Positions 1 through 7,131 of a stretch of 16,184 nucleotides of DNA are shown here, in pieces; positions within the stretch are counted from its first letter, which is position 1; each line of letters begins with the position of its first letter. The translations under genes were made by a program, and so were the position numbers. Under the pieces are notes generated by a model. The model made no database searches, was not told the origin of the DNA, and saw only the letters and a list, made by a program, of their open reading frames with translations. The DNA comes from Gallionella sp. (GTDB taxonomy: Bacteria; Pseudomonadota; Gammaproteobacteria; Burkholderiales; Gallionellaceae): contig JAUYGW010000243.1 of NCBI GenBank assembly GCA_030690245.1, forward strand, positions 1 through 16,184. The letters run 5' to 3'.

Positions 1-686
1 GGCAAAGCCGCAGGCAGGCTGGCGATCACCGCGTCCGTGTCCAGAGTTTCCACCGGTTCGCCGTGATTGTAACCGTAGGGCACACAGAACACCGGGCAGC
101 CGGCGGCGCGTGCCGCGAGGGCATCGTTCAGCGAATCGCCGATCAGCAGCAGTTGTTCGATCGGCACGCCGAAAAATTTTGCCGCATACAGCAGCGGCAG
201 CGGATGGGGCTTTTTTTCCGGCAGCGTGTCGCCGGATACGACGATCTCGAAATACTTTGCAAGACCGGAGCCTTCCAGCAGCGGTTTGGTGAAGCGCGCC
301 GCCTTGTTGGTGATGCAGCCCATGGGAAAGCCCGCCGCACGCAGGGCTTCCAGGCCATCGATCACGCCGCCGTATGGCTTGCTGCCCAGCAGCAGTTCGG
401 TGTAATGTTTGTCGAAAATCGGCAGGGCGTGCTCATACAGCGCGGCATCCGGCGTGGCGTGCATCTCGCCGGTCAGCGCGCGCTTCACCAGCCAGCCGAT
501 ACCGTTGCCGATGTAGCTGGCCAGCAATTCCTGCGATACCGGCGGGTAACCCATTTCACGCAGCATGCAGTTGGCCGCCCCGGCAAGTTCCGGTACGGTA
601 TGCAACAGTGTGCCATCGAGGTCAATGACGATGGCTTGCACGCTTACCGGCGTGGAAAATCTTTTGACAGGCGCAGCTTGTTGCAT
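1..686 (-). CDS. gph: Phosphoglycolate phosphatase (HAD superfamily), 3' end cut by the window edge
   Basis: Dephosphorylates 2-phosphoglycolate to glycolate in the cytoplasm, salvaging the product of RuBisCO oxygenation or of DNA repair. About 228 residues are readable on the minus strand from the ATG at 686; the gene then runs off the left edge, so the C-terminus is missing. HAD motif I is IDLDGTLLHT (nucleophile D22, acid D24). Motif II is CITNKA, the motif III lysine lies in PEKKPHP, and motif IV is GDSLNDALAARAAGCP. The cap domain between motifs I and II matches the Gph length class. The start lies about 10 bp after the stop of the lipoprotein gene, so it is probably the last gene of an rpe-lipoprotein-gph operon. 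Next to rpe and cbbY it is the likely CbbZ equivalent. Confusion with another HAD phosphatase is possible, but the motif spacing and neighbours favour Gph. Confidence 0.9.
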   Translation of the reverse strand, partial: MQQAAPVKRFSTPVSVQAIVIDLDGTLLHTVPELAGAANCMLREMGYPPVSQELLASYIGNGIGWLVKRALTGEMHATPDAALYEHALPIFDKHYTELLLGSKPYGGVIDGLEALRAAGFPMGCITNKAARFTKPLLEGSGLAKYFEIVVSGDTLPEKKPHPLPLLYAAKFFGVPIEQLLLIGDSLNDALAARAAGCPVFCVPYGYNHGEPVETLDTDAVIASLPAAL

Positions 687-696
687 GGCGGTCCCT

Positions 697-1107
697 TTAG
701 TGGGCAGCTGTTTTTTCGGCTGCGCCCTGGTTAGATTTGACTGGGGTGGCAGGCTTTTCACTCACGGCAGCAGCAGCCTTTTTGGCGGCGGGTTTGCTCT
801 CGGTTGTAGCCGCAGGCGCCACTCTTTGCGGGGCTTGGGGGGCGGACTTACCCATGCTGGGGTCGATGGCATTTGCATGTACGTCTTTATCTGCTTCCTT
901 CCAACCATACAATACGGAAGTCGGGCTATAAGTTTCGTTTTCCTTCATGCAATCTTCAGGCGTCTTCAGCGAAATGCGACAGGCATAACCGATCGCTTCG
1001 GCGTCGAGAGTCTTCTGCTGGTCGGCTCCCGTAATCCGATCGCAACCAACCAGCGCAAGAGCGGCTATCAGCAGCATGGATGGTCTGGCGAATTGACGGG
1101 GGCGCAT
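697..1107 (-). CDS. Small hypothetical lipoprotein between rpe and gph
   Basis: A 136-residue protein of unknown function. The N-terminus is a type II signal peptide: basic MRPRQFARPS, a hydrophobic stretch, then the lipobox LVGC with Cys22 as the predicted lipidation site. The mature part (about 23-80) holds two more cysteines (C43, C53) in a segment including CRISLKTPEDC, which could form a disulfide in the periplasm. From about residue 88 the protein is a low-complexity Ala/Pro/Lys tail ending in H, probably unstructured. The ATG at 1107 is 5 bp after the rpe stop, with only a weak AGGTG-like Shine-Dalgarno inside the end of rpe, so translation may be coupled. It precedes gph by 10 bp. I recognise no family. 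The coding frame is supported by the lipobox and the tight operon spacing. Confidence 0.8.
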   Translation of the reverse strand: MRPRQFARPSMLLIAALALVGCDRITGADQQKTLDAEAIGYACRISLKTPEDCMKENETYSPTSVLYGWKEADKDVHANAIDPSMGKSAPQAPQRVAPAATTESKPAAKKAAAAVSEKPATPVKSNQGAAEKTAAH

Positions 1108-1112
1108 GATAT

Positions 1113-1793
1113 TTACACCTTGGCAAGCTCGGCGCGCAGCGCGGCGAGCACGCTGTCATAGCGGTGCGGGTCGCTGTCCTTGCGTGCTCCAAAAATGGCG
1201 GAACCGGCCACAAAAGTATCCACGCCTGCCGCAGCCACTTCGCGGATGTTCGCGGGCCCCACGCCGCCGTCGATCTCCAGGCGGCAGTTGTAACCGCCTG
1301 CGTCGATCATCTTGCGTACCTGGCGCGCCTTGTCCAGTACATGCGGAATGAACTTCTGCCCGCCGAAGCCGGGGTTCACCGACATCAGCAGTACCATGTC
1401 CAGTTTCGGCAAGGTGTATTCCAGAATTTCCAGCGGGGTGGCCGGGTTGAACACCAGTCCGGCCTTGCAGCCGCTTTCCTTGATCAGGCCGATGGTGCGG
1501 TCGATATGCTCGGATGCTTCCGGGTGAAAGGTGATGTAAGTCGCGCCGGCCTTGGCGAAATCGGGAATGATGCGATCCACCGGCTTGACCATCAGGTGCA
1601 CGTCGATCGGGGCGGTCACGCCATGTTTGCGCAGGGCTTCGCACACCAGCGGGCCGATAGTCAGGTTCGGCACGTAATGGTTGTCCATCACGTCGAAGTG
1701 CACGATGTCTGCGCCGGAAGCGAGAACGTTATCAACCTCCTCGCCCAGTCTGGCAAAGTTCGCGGAAAGAATGCTCGGGGCGATTTGATACAT
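1113..1793 (-). CDS. rpe: Ribulose-phosphate 3-epimerase
   Basis: Interconverts D-ribulose 5-phosphate and D-xylulose 5-phosphate in the pentose phosphate pathway and, in autotrophs, the Calvin cycle (CbbE). The protein is a 226-residue TIM barrel of normal family length. It shows N-terminal [16 protein letters not shown], the metal/catalytic segment [18 protein letters not shown], the flexible phosphate loop [14 protein letters not shown] and EIDGGV. I chose the ATG at 1793 because an AAGGG Shine-Dalgarno sits 7 nt upstream and homologues begin at this point; an in-frame TTG at 1808 would add five residues and lacks support. It heads the rpe-lipoprotein-gph run. A TAGAAT hexamer at 1840-1835 (minus strand) could be its -10 box, but no convincing -35 is visible. 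Confidence 0.97.
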   Translation of the reverse strand: MYQIAPSILSANFARLGEEVDNVLASGADIVHFDVMDNHYVPNLTIGPLVCEALRKHGVTAPIDVHLMVKPVDRIIPDFAKAGATYITFHPEASEHIDRTIGLIKESGCKAGLVFNPATPLEILEYTLPKLDMVLLMSVNPGFGGQKFIPHVLDKARQVRKMIDAGGYNCRLEIDGGVGPANIREVAAAGVDTFVAGSAIFGARKDSDPHRYDSVLAALRAELAKV

Positions 1794-1944
1794 GGTGTGA
1801 CCCTTCAATAATTAAATTCAATCGTAATGCGCATATTCTAACCGAATACTTTATGAGGTGGCGGGTGGCGGTGCTCAGCATACTATCGAACTCCTCGTTC
1901 AAATGAAGCGGAGCCTGCATCAGGGCATAGTCACTGGCTTGGAG

Positions 1945-2020
1945 TGGTGGAGGTGAGCGGAATCGAACCGCTGGCCTTCTGATTGCGAACCAGACGCTCT
2001 CCCAACTGAGCTACACCCCC
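1945..2020 (-). tRNA. tRNA-Ala (anticodon CGC), CCA encoded
   Basis: Reading the minus strand from 2020, 76 nt fold into a standard cloverleaf. It has a 7-bp acceptor (GGGGGTG with CACCTCC), a 4-bp D stem with an AGTTGGGA loop, and a 5-bp anticodon stem with loop TTCGCAA. The T arm loop is TTCGATT, followed by discriminator A and genomically encoded CCA. Loop positions 34-36 read CGC, which decodes GCG (Ala). The acceptor stem carries the G3:U70 wobble pair that is the alanine identity element, so anticodon and identity agree. It lies 14 bp downstream of cbbY on the same strand. No integrase or repeat of its 3' end is seen nearby, so it is not an obvious attachment site here. Confidence 0.96.
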
Positions 2021-2034
2021 ACGGCGACCAAATG

Positions 2035-2760
2035 CTAAACAGAAATCTGCCGTTTGGGAAGCGGCAATCCGGTTAGCCGGTAGAAGTTGCCCAGATCGGC
2101 CAGGTCGTCGAACACCGCAGCAGCGCCCGAGAAATTCTGGTTGCGCGTGTAGCGGTTGAGGATAACAAAAGTCTTGATGCCTGCCGCAAGGCTGGAGTGC
2201 AGGCCGTTTTCGGAATCTTCCAGCGCGATGCAGTCGGCGGCGGGCAGGCCCATTTTTTCCAGCACCCAGAAGTAAATATCCGGCGCGGGTTTCTTGTGCG
2301 GCACGATGTCGCCGCAGCCGATCACCTCAAACCAGCTCTCGCCGTCCGCGCACAGACCTTGCTGCAACAGCGTGGCGACATTTTCCGGCGAGGTGGTGGT
2401 GGCGATGGCGAGACGGATGCCGCCGTTGCGCGCATCGGTTATGAGTTGTTTGATGCCGGGGCGCAACGGGATACGGCCTTCGCGCAGCATGGCGGTGTAA
2501 TGCGCGGTCTTCACCCTGTGCAGATGTTTGACGAATTCCTCAAAATCTCCGGGCTGGGTAAAACCGGTCAAAAAACTTTCGATGTAGTATTTGATGCGCT
2601 CCTTGCCGCCGGTCACCTTGAGCAACTGGTCGTACAGCGCGGCATCCCAGTTCCAGTCGAGCCCGCATTCCGTAAAGGCCTTGTTGAATGACTGGCGGTG
2701 GCCGTCTTCGGTATCGGCGAGCGTACCGTCCACGTCGAATATGATGGCTTTGATCGTCAT
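2035..2760 (-). CDS. cbbY: CbbY-type HAD phosphatase
   Basis: CbbY proteins hydrolyse xylulose-1,5-bisphosphate, an inhibitory misfire product of RuBisCO, to xylulose 5-phosphate (known for the family). The 241-residue protein begins MTIKAIIFDVDGTLADTE (motif I, nucleophile D9) and continues with HRQSFNKAF, GLDWNWD and LLKVTGGKERI, all typical of CbbY rather than generic beta-phosphoglucomutase. Motif II is LAIATTTS, motif III lies in VPHKKPAPDIY, and motif IV is ALEDSENGLHSSLAAG. The ATG at 2760 aligns with family starts. An in-frame GTG at 2805 would add 15 residues read from the flanking inverted repeat and is less likely. No clear Shine-Dalgarno precedes the ATG. The substrate assignment is by family resemblance and is not proven. 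Confidence 0.87.
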   Translation of the reverse strand: MTIKAIIFDVDGTLADTEDGHRQSFNKAFTECGLDWNWDAALYDQLLKVTGGKERIKYYIESFLTGFTQPGDFEEFVKHLHRVKTAHYTAMLREGRIPLRPGIKQLITDARNGGIRLAIATTTSPENVATLLQQGLCADGESWFEVIGCGDIVPHKKPAPDIYFWVLEKMGLPAADCIALEDSENGLHSSLAAGIKTFVILNRYTRNQNFSGAAAVFDDLADLGNFYRLTGLPLPKRQISV

Positions 2761-2800
2761 GGCTAAGCGAATATGATCGGTGAGTAAAGAGGCAATATTA

Positions 2801-2872
2801 GCCACGGATTAACACGGATAGTCACGGATAAGGCGGGGCTTAATCTGTGTTTCATCCGTGTCAATCCGTGGC
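2801..2872. repeat. Intergenic inverted repeat between cbbY and ffh
   Basis: Arms at 2801-2819 and 2854-2872 match at 18 of 19 positions. The unit CACGGAT recurs at short intervals (2803-2809, 2813-2819, 2823-2829), and the element could form a long hairpin. It lies between the 3' end of ffh and the start of cbbY, both minus strand. No T-run follows the hairpin on the minus strand, so it is not a classical intrinsic terminator, though it might slow transcription or protect the ffh mRNA 3' end. The motif CCACGGATTAACACGGAT resembles dispersed intergenic repeats I recall from various proteobacteria. Confidence 0.75.
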
Positions 2873-2891
2873 CAAATACTAGTTTGGTTTG

Positions 2892-4247
2892 TTAGCGGCC
2901 CATGCCCGGCAACATGCCCTTCATACCGCGCATCATCTTTGCCATGCCGCCGCCCTTGCCGAACATTTTCATCATTTTCTGCGTTTGCTCGAACTGGTTG
3001 AGCAGCTGGTTGACATGCATCACCTGCACGCCCGCCCCGACGGCGATGCGCCGTTTGCGCGAGGCCTTGATGAGTTCAGGTTTGCTGCGCTCCAGCGGTG
3101 TCATCGAGTTGATGATGCCCTCGATGCGGCTGATATGTTTGTCATCCATGTTGGCGCCGGCCGCTGCCTGGCTGAGTTGCGCGGGCAGTTTGTCCATTAG
3201 CGCCGACATGCCGCCCATCTTGCGCATCTGCACGATCTGCATCTTGAAATCGTTGAGGTCGAAGCCTTGCCCGCTTTTGACTTTCTTGGCAAGTTTCTCG
3301 GCTTCGGCGTGATCGACGCCGCGCTGCGCTTCTTCGAGCAGCGACAGCACGTCGCCCATGCCGAGCACGCGCGAGGCCATGCGTTCGGGATGGAAGGCTT
3401 CGAGGCCGTTGAGCTTTTCGCTCACGCCGACAAATTTGATCGGCTTGCCGGTGATCTGGCGCACCGACAAGGCCGCGCCGCCGCGCGCATCGCCGTCCAG
3501 TTTGGTGAGAATGATGCCAGTCAGCGGCAGCGCATCGCCGAACGCCTTGGCGGTGTTGACCGCGTCCTGCCCGGTCATCGCATCGACCACGAACAGCGTC
3601 TCGATCGGCTTGAGTGCGGCGTGCAATTGCTGGATCTCCGCCATCATCGCGGCATCGATAGCCAATCGTCCGGCGGTATCGACGATCAGCACGTCGTGGT
3701 AATGCCGCTTGGCAAAGTCCAGTGCGGCCAGCGCGATGTCCTGCGGTTTCTGGCTGATGTCCGAGGCGAAGAAATCGATCTCCAGTTGTTGCGCCAGCAT
3801 GCGCAATTGCTCGATCGCGGCCGGTCGGTACACGTCGCAACTGACCAGCAGCACTTTTTTCTTGTGCTGGTCGCGCAGCAGCTTGGCGAGCTTGCCGCTG
3901 GTGGTGGTTTTACCCGCGCCCTGCAAGCCGGCCATCAGGATTACGGCGGGCGGTACGGCGGCGAGGTTGAGCGCATCGTTGTGCTCGCCCATCAGTTTGG
4001 TGAGCTCGCGGTGTACCACGCCGATCAGCGCCTGCCCCGGATTCAGGTTGCCGATGACCTCCTGCCCGAGTGCGGCCTGTTTGACCTGGGCGATGAATTC
4101 CTTGACGACCGGCAGCGCGACGTCGGCTTCGAGCAGGGCCATGCGCACTTCGCGCAGGGTATCCTGGATGTTGCTTTCGGTGAGGCGCGCTTGCCCGCGC
4201 AACGTTTTGATTACGCCGGAAAGGCGGCTGGTAAGGTTATCTAACAT
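2892..4247 (-). CDS. ffh: Signal recognition particle protein Ffh
   Basis: GTPase subunit of the SRP, which binds 4.5S RNA and signal sequences of nascent membrane proteins and docks with FtsY. The length is 451 aa (E. coli 453). Residues 1-90 form the N domain. The G domain has G1 GLQGAGKTT (107-115), DVYRPAA (138-144), DTAGR (190-194), TKLDGDARGG (248-257) and GVSEKLNGLEAFHP (274-287). The M domain (about 300-451) carries the RNA-binding SRKRRIAVGAG segment and a Met/Gly-rich end, MAKMMRGMKGMLPGMGR. The ATG at 4247 has an AGAGG Shine-Dalgarno 7 nt upstream; that site falls in the end of the palindrome at 4245-4396. It is divergent from ypjD, as in other proteobacteria. The 4.5S RNA gene is not in this window. 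Confidence 0.98.
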   Translation of the reverse strand: MLDNLTSRLSGVIKTLRGQARLTESNIQDTLREVRMALLEADVALPVVKEFIAQVKQAALGQEVIGNLNPGQALIGVVHRELTKLMGEHNDALNLAAVPPAVILMAGLQGAGKTTTSGKLAKLLRDQHKKKVLLVSCDVYRPAAIEQLRMLAQQLEIDFFASDISQKPQDIALAALDFAKRHYHDVLIVDTAGRLAIDAAMMAEIQQLHAALKPIETLFVVDAMTGQDAVNTAKAFGDALPLTGIILTKLDGDARGGAALSVRQITGKPIKFVGVSEKLNGLEAFHPERMASRVLGMGDVLSLLEEAQRGVDHAEAEKLAKKVKSGQGFDLNDFKMQIVQMRKMGGMSALMDKLPAQLSQAAAGANMDDKHISRIEGIINSMTPLERSKPELIKASRKRRIAVGAGVQVMHVNQLLNQFEQTQKMMKMFGKGGGMAKMMRGMKGMLPGMGR

Positions 4248-4396
4248 AGGGGAACCTCTAGAAATTCGTTTTGCGGGATGAAGCGCAAGGAGCCGCGCAG
4301 TGAACGACGAGGCATATCAGGTTGATAGATGAGGAGTGAGCGAGCACGTGACGCAGCGATTCGCCCGGAAAATGGATTTATAGAGGTTTCCATAGG
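4245..4396. repeat. Long imperfect palindrome (family copy A) between ffh and ypjD
   Basis: The minus-strand reading from 4386 begins CCTCTATAAATCC and the plus-strand reading from 4255 begins CCTCTAGAAATTC. The two arms continue with TTTT, a one-base change, then CGGG, and stay alignable for about 25 nt. Similarity then weakens until the centre, where TATCA (4315-4319) faces TGATA (4323-4327). Outside 4255 and 4386 the symmetry continues through the ffh start region (TAGAGGTTCCCC on minus against TAGAGGTTTCC on plus). The end of the palindrome thus supplies the ffh ribosome-binding site. It fills nearly all of the ffh-ypjD divergent spacer. Confidence 0.65.
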
Positions 4397-4404
4397 TGTT
4401 CCTG

Positions 4405-4435
4405 TTGGTAGGCATTCAGACAGATGGTGTAGAAT
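4405..4435 (+). promoter_or_regulatory. Possible sigma-70 promoter of the ypjD-like gene
   Basis: TTGGTA at 4405-4410 and TAGAAT at 4430-4435 are separated by 19 bp, slightly long, about 30 bp upstream of the ATG at 4465 and just outside the palindrome. The -10 hexamer is identical to the one upstream of rpsP. This is a visual match only. Confidence 0.3.
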
Positions 4436-4464
4436 CCGCAGAGTCTAAAACATCCTGGCGAAAA

Positions 4465-5277
4465 ATGTCCAACGTTCTCCTTTCTCTGATCGCTTCCGCC
4501 GCCTATGGCGTGCTGGCCGCCTATTTCTGGCGGGCGCAGGGGCGCGGCGAGGAAAATGTCGTGAGCCGCGGGGCAACGGGGCATCTGGTGCTGATCCCAC
4601 TGGTCTTGCACGGCTACCTGCTCACCCAGGATGTGTTCGCCGATGGCGGGTTCAACCTGAGCATGACCAATGCGCTGTCGCTGATCATCTGGCTGACGCT
4701 GCTGGTGTATTCGGTGGCGCGTTTTTTCTATCCGATCGGCGGCTTGCAGGCGCTGGTGTTGCCCCTGGCTGCGGTGACCGTGCTGTTGCCGGAACTTTTT
4801 CCATCGGCGCATCAACTGGAAAATACCGGTTTGTTCGCCTTTAAGGCGCACATTGCCGCCGCGATGCTGGCCTATAGCCTGTTTACCATCGCCATGCTGC
4901 ACGCGGTGCTGATCTCGCAGGTGGAGAAACGCCTGCATCACGCGACCTTGCCGCGCGTCCTGAAAAGCCTGCCGCCGCTGCTGACCATGGAAACCCTGTT
5001 GTTCCGCATGATAGCCATCGGTTTCGTGCTGCTGACGCTGACGCTGGCATCCGGCGTGGTATTTTCCGAAGAGATATTCGGCAAGGCGTGGCAGTTCAAC
5101 CACAAAGCGCTGTTTGGCTTTATTTCATGGGGTGTATTCGCCGTGCTGCTGTGGGGGCATTATTTCTATGGCTGGCGCGGGCGGACTGCGGTGCGCTGGA
5201 CAGTGAGCGGTTTTGTGTTTTTGCTGCTGGCTTATCTGGGCACCAAGTTTGTTCTGGAAGTGCTGCTACACAGATAA
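4465..5277 (+). CDS. ypjD: YpjD/CcsA-like integral membrane protein (cytochrome c assembly family)
   Basis: The 270-residue inner-membrane protein has about eight hydrophobic segments, beginning MSNVLLSLIASAAYGVLAAY. Family features are HLVLIPLVLHGYLL near 50-65, FKAHIAAAMLAYSLFTIAMLHA near 130-150 and LLTLTLASGVVF near 195. Later come NHKALFGFISW, LLWGHYFYGWRGR and LAYLGTKFVLE at the end. These match E. coli YpjD, a CcsA/CcmC superfamily member. The classical haem-handling WWxG motif is not visible, so a direct role in cytochrome c maturation is unproven. I chose the ATG at 4465; an upstream GTG at 4396 would add a non-hydrophobic leader overlapping the promoter region. No strong Shine-Dalgarno is present. 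Divergence from ffh is a conserved arrangement in proteobacteria. Confidence 0.9.
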   Translation: MSNVLLSLIASAAYGVLAAYFWRAQGRGEENVVSRGATGHLVLIPLVLHGYLLTQDVFADGGFNLSMTNALSLIIWLTLLVYSVARFFYPIGGLQALVLPLAAVTVLLPELFPSAHQLENTGLFAFKAHIAAAMLAYSLFTIAMLHAVLISQVEKRLHHATLPRVLKSLPPLLTMETLLFRMIAIGFVLLTLTLASGVVFSEEIFGKAWQFNHKALFGFISWGVFAVLLWGHYFYGWRGRTAVRWTVSGFVFLLLAYLGTKFVLEVLLHR

Positions 5278-5294
5278 AATCCAGATTTGCGAGC

Positions 5295-5309
5295 ATCTGC
5301 TTTGCAGAT
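5295..5309. repeat. Small hairpin after the ypjD-like gene
   Basis: ATCTGC and GCAGAT are separated by TTT, 18 bp after the ypjD-like stop codon. A 6-bp stem with a 3-nt loop and no following T-run: a possible 3' mRNA hairpin but not a typical intrinsic terminator. Confidence 0.4.
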
Positions 5310-5311
5310 TG

Positions 5312-5436
5312 CCTGCTTGGCCCACTTCATCCCAACTGTGGCGTTGCGTAAAAAATTTCTTGCTTGCATATCAAGCATATGCGGCGCGGCGGAATTTTTT
5401 ACGCGCCTTGCATTTGGGCGAACTCTGAATTTTCAG
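5312..5436. repeat. Long imperfect palindrome (family copy B) between ypjD and rpsP
   Basis: Centred on CATATCAAGCATATG at 5367-5381, with flanking arms GCGTAAAAAATTT (from 5346) and AATTTTTTACGC (to 5404). Read on the minus strand it aligns with copy C at 7111-7237. Shared blocks include CAAGGCGCG, the A-rich AAAtt tract, and the core GCATATG-x-TT-x-ATATG-x-AAGC, followed by GCAA-x-GC. The outer boundaries were set by extending from the core to the CT-x-x-AAA end and are approximate. The palindrome lies upstream of the rpsP promoter. Confidence 0.6.
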
Positions 5437-5466
5437 ATGTTATTTAAGGCGTTGATTTTCTATGGG

Positions 5467-5496
5467 TTGCATGAAGTACCTTAAATGTCGTAGAAT
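5467..5496 (+). promoter_or_regulatory. Probable promoter of the rpsP operon
   Basis: TTGCAT (5467-5472) and TAGAAT (5491-5496) are separated by 18 bp and lie about 64 bp upstream of the rpsP start. They fall between palindrome copy B and the gene, where a promoter for the ribosomal operon is expected. Confidence 0.45.
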
Positions 5497-5559
5497 TCGC
5501 GCCCTTTTGCCGGGCTAATAAACTTACAGGCTCTAACAACTTAAACAGGTTTTATATAT

Positions 5560-5811
5560 ATGGTCATCATTCGTCTTTCCCGTGGCGGTTCCAAGAATCG
5601 TCCGTTTTACAACGTAGTCGTTGCCGATTCGCGCAATCGCCGCGATGGCCGCTTTATTGAGCGCATCGGTTTCTACAATTCGGTCGCAACCGAAAACCAG
5701 GAAGCACTGCGCCTGGACTTGGCGCGCGTAGCTCATTGGCAGAGCAAGGGTGCGCAGTTGAGCGACACCGTTGCCAAGCTGGTCAAGCGCGCCGGAGCTG
5801 CGGCGGCTTGA
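5560..5811 (+). CDS. rpsP: 30S ribosomal protein bS16
   Basis: The 83-residue bS16 is a small-subunit protein needed for 30S assembly. It begins [20 protein letters not shown] and continues with [19 protein letters not shown], which is diagnostic, and then [23 protein letters not shown]. Family length is normal (80-90). The ATG at 5560 follows an AT-rich leader with only a weak ACAGG Shine-Dalgarno. It is the first gene of the rpsP-rimM-trmD-rplS cluster. Confidence 0.98.
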   Translation: MVIIRLSRGGSKNRPFYNVVVADSRNRRDGRFIERIGFYNSVATENQEALRLDLARVAHWQSKGAQLSDTVAKLVKRAGAAAA

Positions 5812-5852
5812 TTTAAATAGTGCCACTGCACAAGCCTGACGAAGCAAGCTCC

Positions 5853-6347
5853 ATGGCGATCATGGGGCGCGTGGCATCTGCGCACGGCCTTCGCGGCTGG
5901 GTCAAGATCCAGCCGTTCACCGAGTATGTCGATAGCCTGCTGGCTTATCGGACATGGTGGATAGGCCATGAGCATGGCCCGTGGCGCGAGGTGGAAGTCA
6001 AGCAATGCGAGGCCCATCACAAAACGCTGGCCGCGCTATTGCCGGATTGCACCGACCGTACCGCAGCCGAAAAGCTGAAAGGTCTGTTGATCGCCGTGCC
6101 GCGCAGCAGCTTGCCGAAGCAGGATAAAGACGAATACTACTGGTCTGACTTGATCGGGCTCGCGGTGGTGAACGAAGCAGGCGTGCCGTTGGGAACGGTG
6201 GCAAACTTGCTGGAAACCGGCGCGAATCAGGTGTTGAGCGTGACGGGTGAGAGCGGCGAAATTTTGATCCCGTTTGTGGCTTCGGCTATCAAGCAGGTGG
6301 ATGTGAAGAACAAGATCATCCGGGTGGATTGGGCCTTGGATTATTAA
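5853..6347 (+). CDS. rimM: Ribosome maturation factor RimM
   Basis: RimM assists late maturation of the 30S head and binds uS19. From the ATG at 5853 the protein has 164 residues. The N-terminal RimM barrel has GRVASAHGLRGWVKIQPFTE and WWIG, and the C-terminal PRC-barrel starts at DEYYWSDLIGLAVV. The latter ends in LIPFVASAIKQVDVKNKIIRVDW, a family hallmark. An in-frame GTG at 5820, 8 bp after the rpsP stop, would add PLHKPDEASS. Neither start has a clear Shine-Dalgarno; I prefer the ATG because homologous proteins commonly start just before the MGRV segment. It is followed by trmD after 16 bp. Confidence 0.94.
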   Translation: MAIMGRVASAHGLRGWVKIQPFTEYVDSLLAYRTWWIGHEHGPWREVEVKQCEAHHKTLAALLPDCTDRTAAEKLKGLLIAVPRSSLPKQDKDEYYWSDLIGLAVVNEAGVPLGTVANLLETGANQVLSVTGESGEILIPFVASAIKQVDVKNKIIRVDWALDY

Positions 6348-6363
6348 TGTGGATTACTAAGCG

Positions 6364-7131
6364 ATGATCTTCGACGTCATCACGCTGTTTCCGCAGATGT
6401 TCGATGCGCTGACGCAATACGGCATCACGCGGCGCGCGGAAGAACAGGGAAGTTATGTTTTAAAGACGTGGAATCCGCGCGATTTCACCGTTGACAACTA
6501 CCGCACCATCGACGACCGCCCTTACGGCGGCGGCCCCGGGATGGTGATGCTGGGCGAACCGCTGGCCGCCGCGATCAACGCAGCCAGGCAGCGGCAGGCA
6601 GCCAGCGGCGTGAAAAAAAGCCGTGTGGTGTATATGTCGCCGCAAGGCAGGTTGCTGACCCATGCGGTGGTAAAAGAATTTGTGGCGCAGCCGGATGAAG
6701 GTTTGATCCTGCTGGCGGGGCGTTACGAAGGCATCGATGAACGCCTGCTGCGCCAGCATGTGGATGATGAGATTTCCATCGGCGATTATGTGTTGTCCGG
6801 TGGCGAGTTGGCGGCGATGGTGTTGATGGATAGTCTGGTGCGGCAGCTGCCCGGTGTGTTGGGTGATGCCGAATCGGCCGAGCAGGATTCGTTCGTGCAG
6901 GGCTTGTTGGATTGCCCGCACTACACCCGCCCGGAAATGTTTGATGGTGAAGCCGTGCCCCCGGTGTTGTTGTCCGGCAATCATGCCGATATACAGCGCT
7001 GGCGGCTTCAGCAGTCGTTGGGCAGGACGTGGTTGCGCAGGCCGGATTTGTTGGCCAGGCGTGATTTGACAAAAGAGGAGTCTCGGCTTCTGGCAGAATT
7101 TCAGGATGCCGCTAGAAACCCAAAATCCTAA
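6364..7131 (+). CDS. trmD: tRNA (guanine-N1)-methyltransferase TrmD
   Basis: SAM-dependent SPOUT enzyme that makes m1G37 in tRNAs and prevents +1 frameshifting. The 255 residues match the E. coli length. Visible motifs are [10 protein letters not shown] (51-60), YMSPQGRLL (90-98), [12 protein letters not shown] (116-127) and the trefoil-knot SAM loop [11 protein letters not shown] (138-148). [11 protein letters not shown] holds the catalytic aspartate region, followed by [10 protein letters not shown]. The ATG at 6364 is used without a clear Shine-Dalgarno. The last seven codons (AARNPKS, then TAA) lie inside the left arm of palindrome copy C, so the extreme C-terminus appears to be supplied by a repeat. 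Confidence 0.98.
   Translation: MIFDVITLFPQMFDALTQYGITRRAEEQGSYVLKTWNPRDFTVDNYRTIDDRPYGGGPGMVMLGEPLAAAINAARQRQAASGVKKSRVVYMSPQGRLLTHAVVKEFVAQPDEGLILLAGRYEGIDERLLRQHVDDEISIGDYVLSGGELAAMVLMDSLVRQLPGVLGDAESAEQDSFVQGLLDCPHYTRPEMFDGEAVPPVLLSGNHADIQRWRLQQSLGRTWLRRPDLLARRDLTKEESRLLAEFQDAARNPKS

Noticed and set aside
63..734. Long plus-strand open frame opposite gph
   Set aside because: The minus-strand frame encodes a clear Gph with all HAD motifs; the plus frame has no recognisable domain.
1945..2020. tRNA gene as an integration site
   Set aside because: No integrase beside it and no second copy of its 3' end noticed in the window.
2761..2805. Longer CbbY start at GTG 2805
   Set aside because: It would read out of the inverted repeat and add 15 residues not typical of the family.
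3267..4244. 325-codon open frame antisense to ffh
   Set aside because: Fully inside ffh; composition is typical of an antisense shadow of a GC-rich gene, with no domain.
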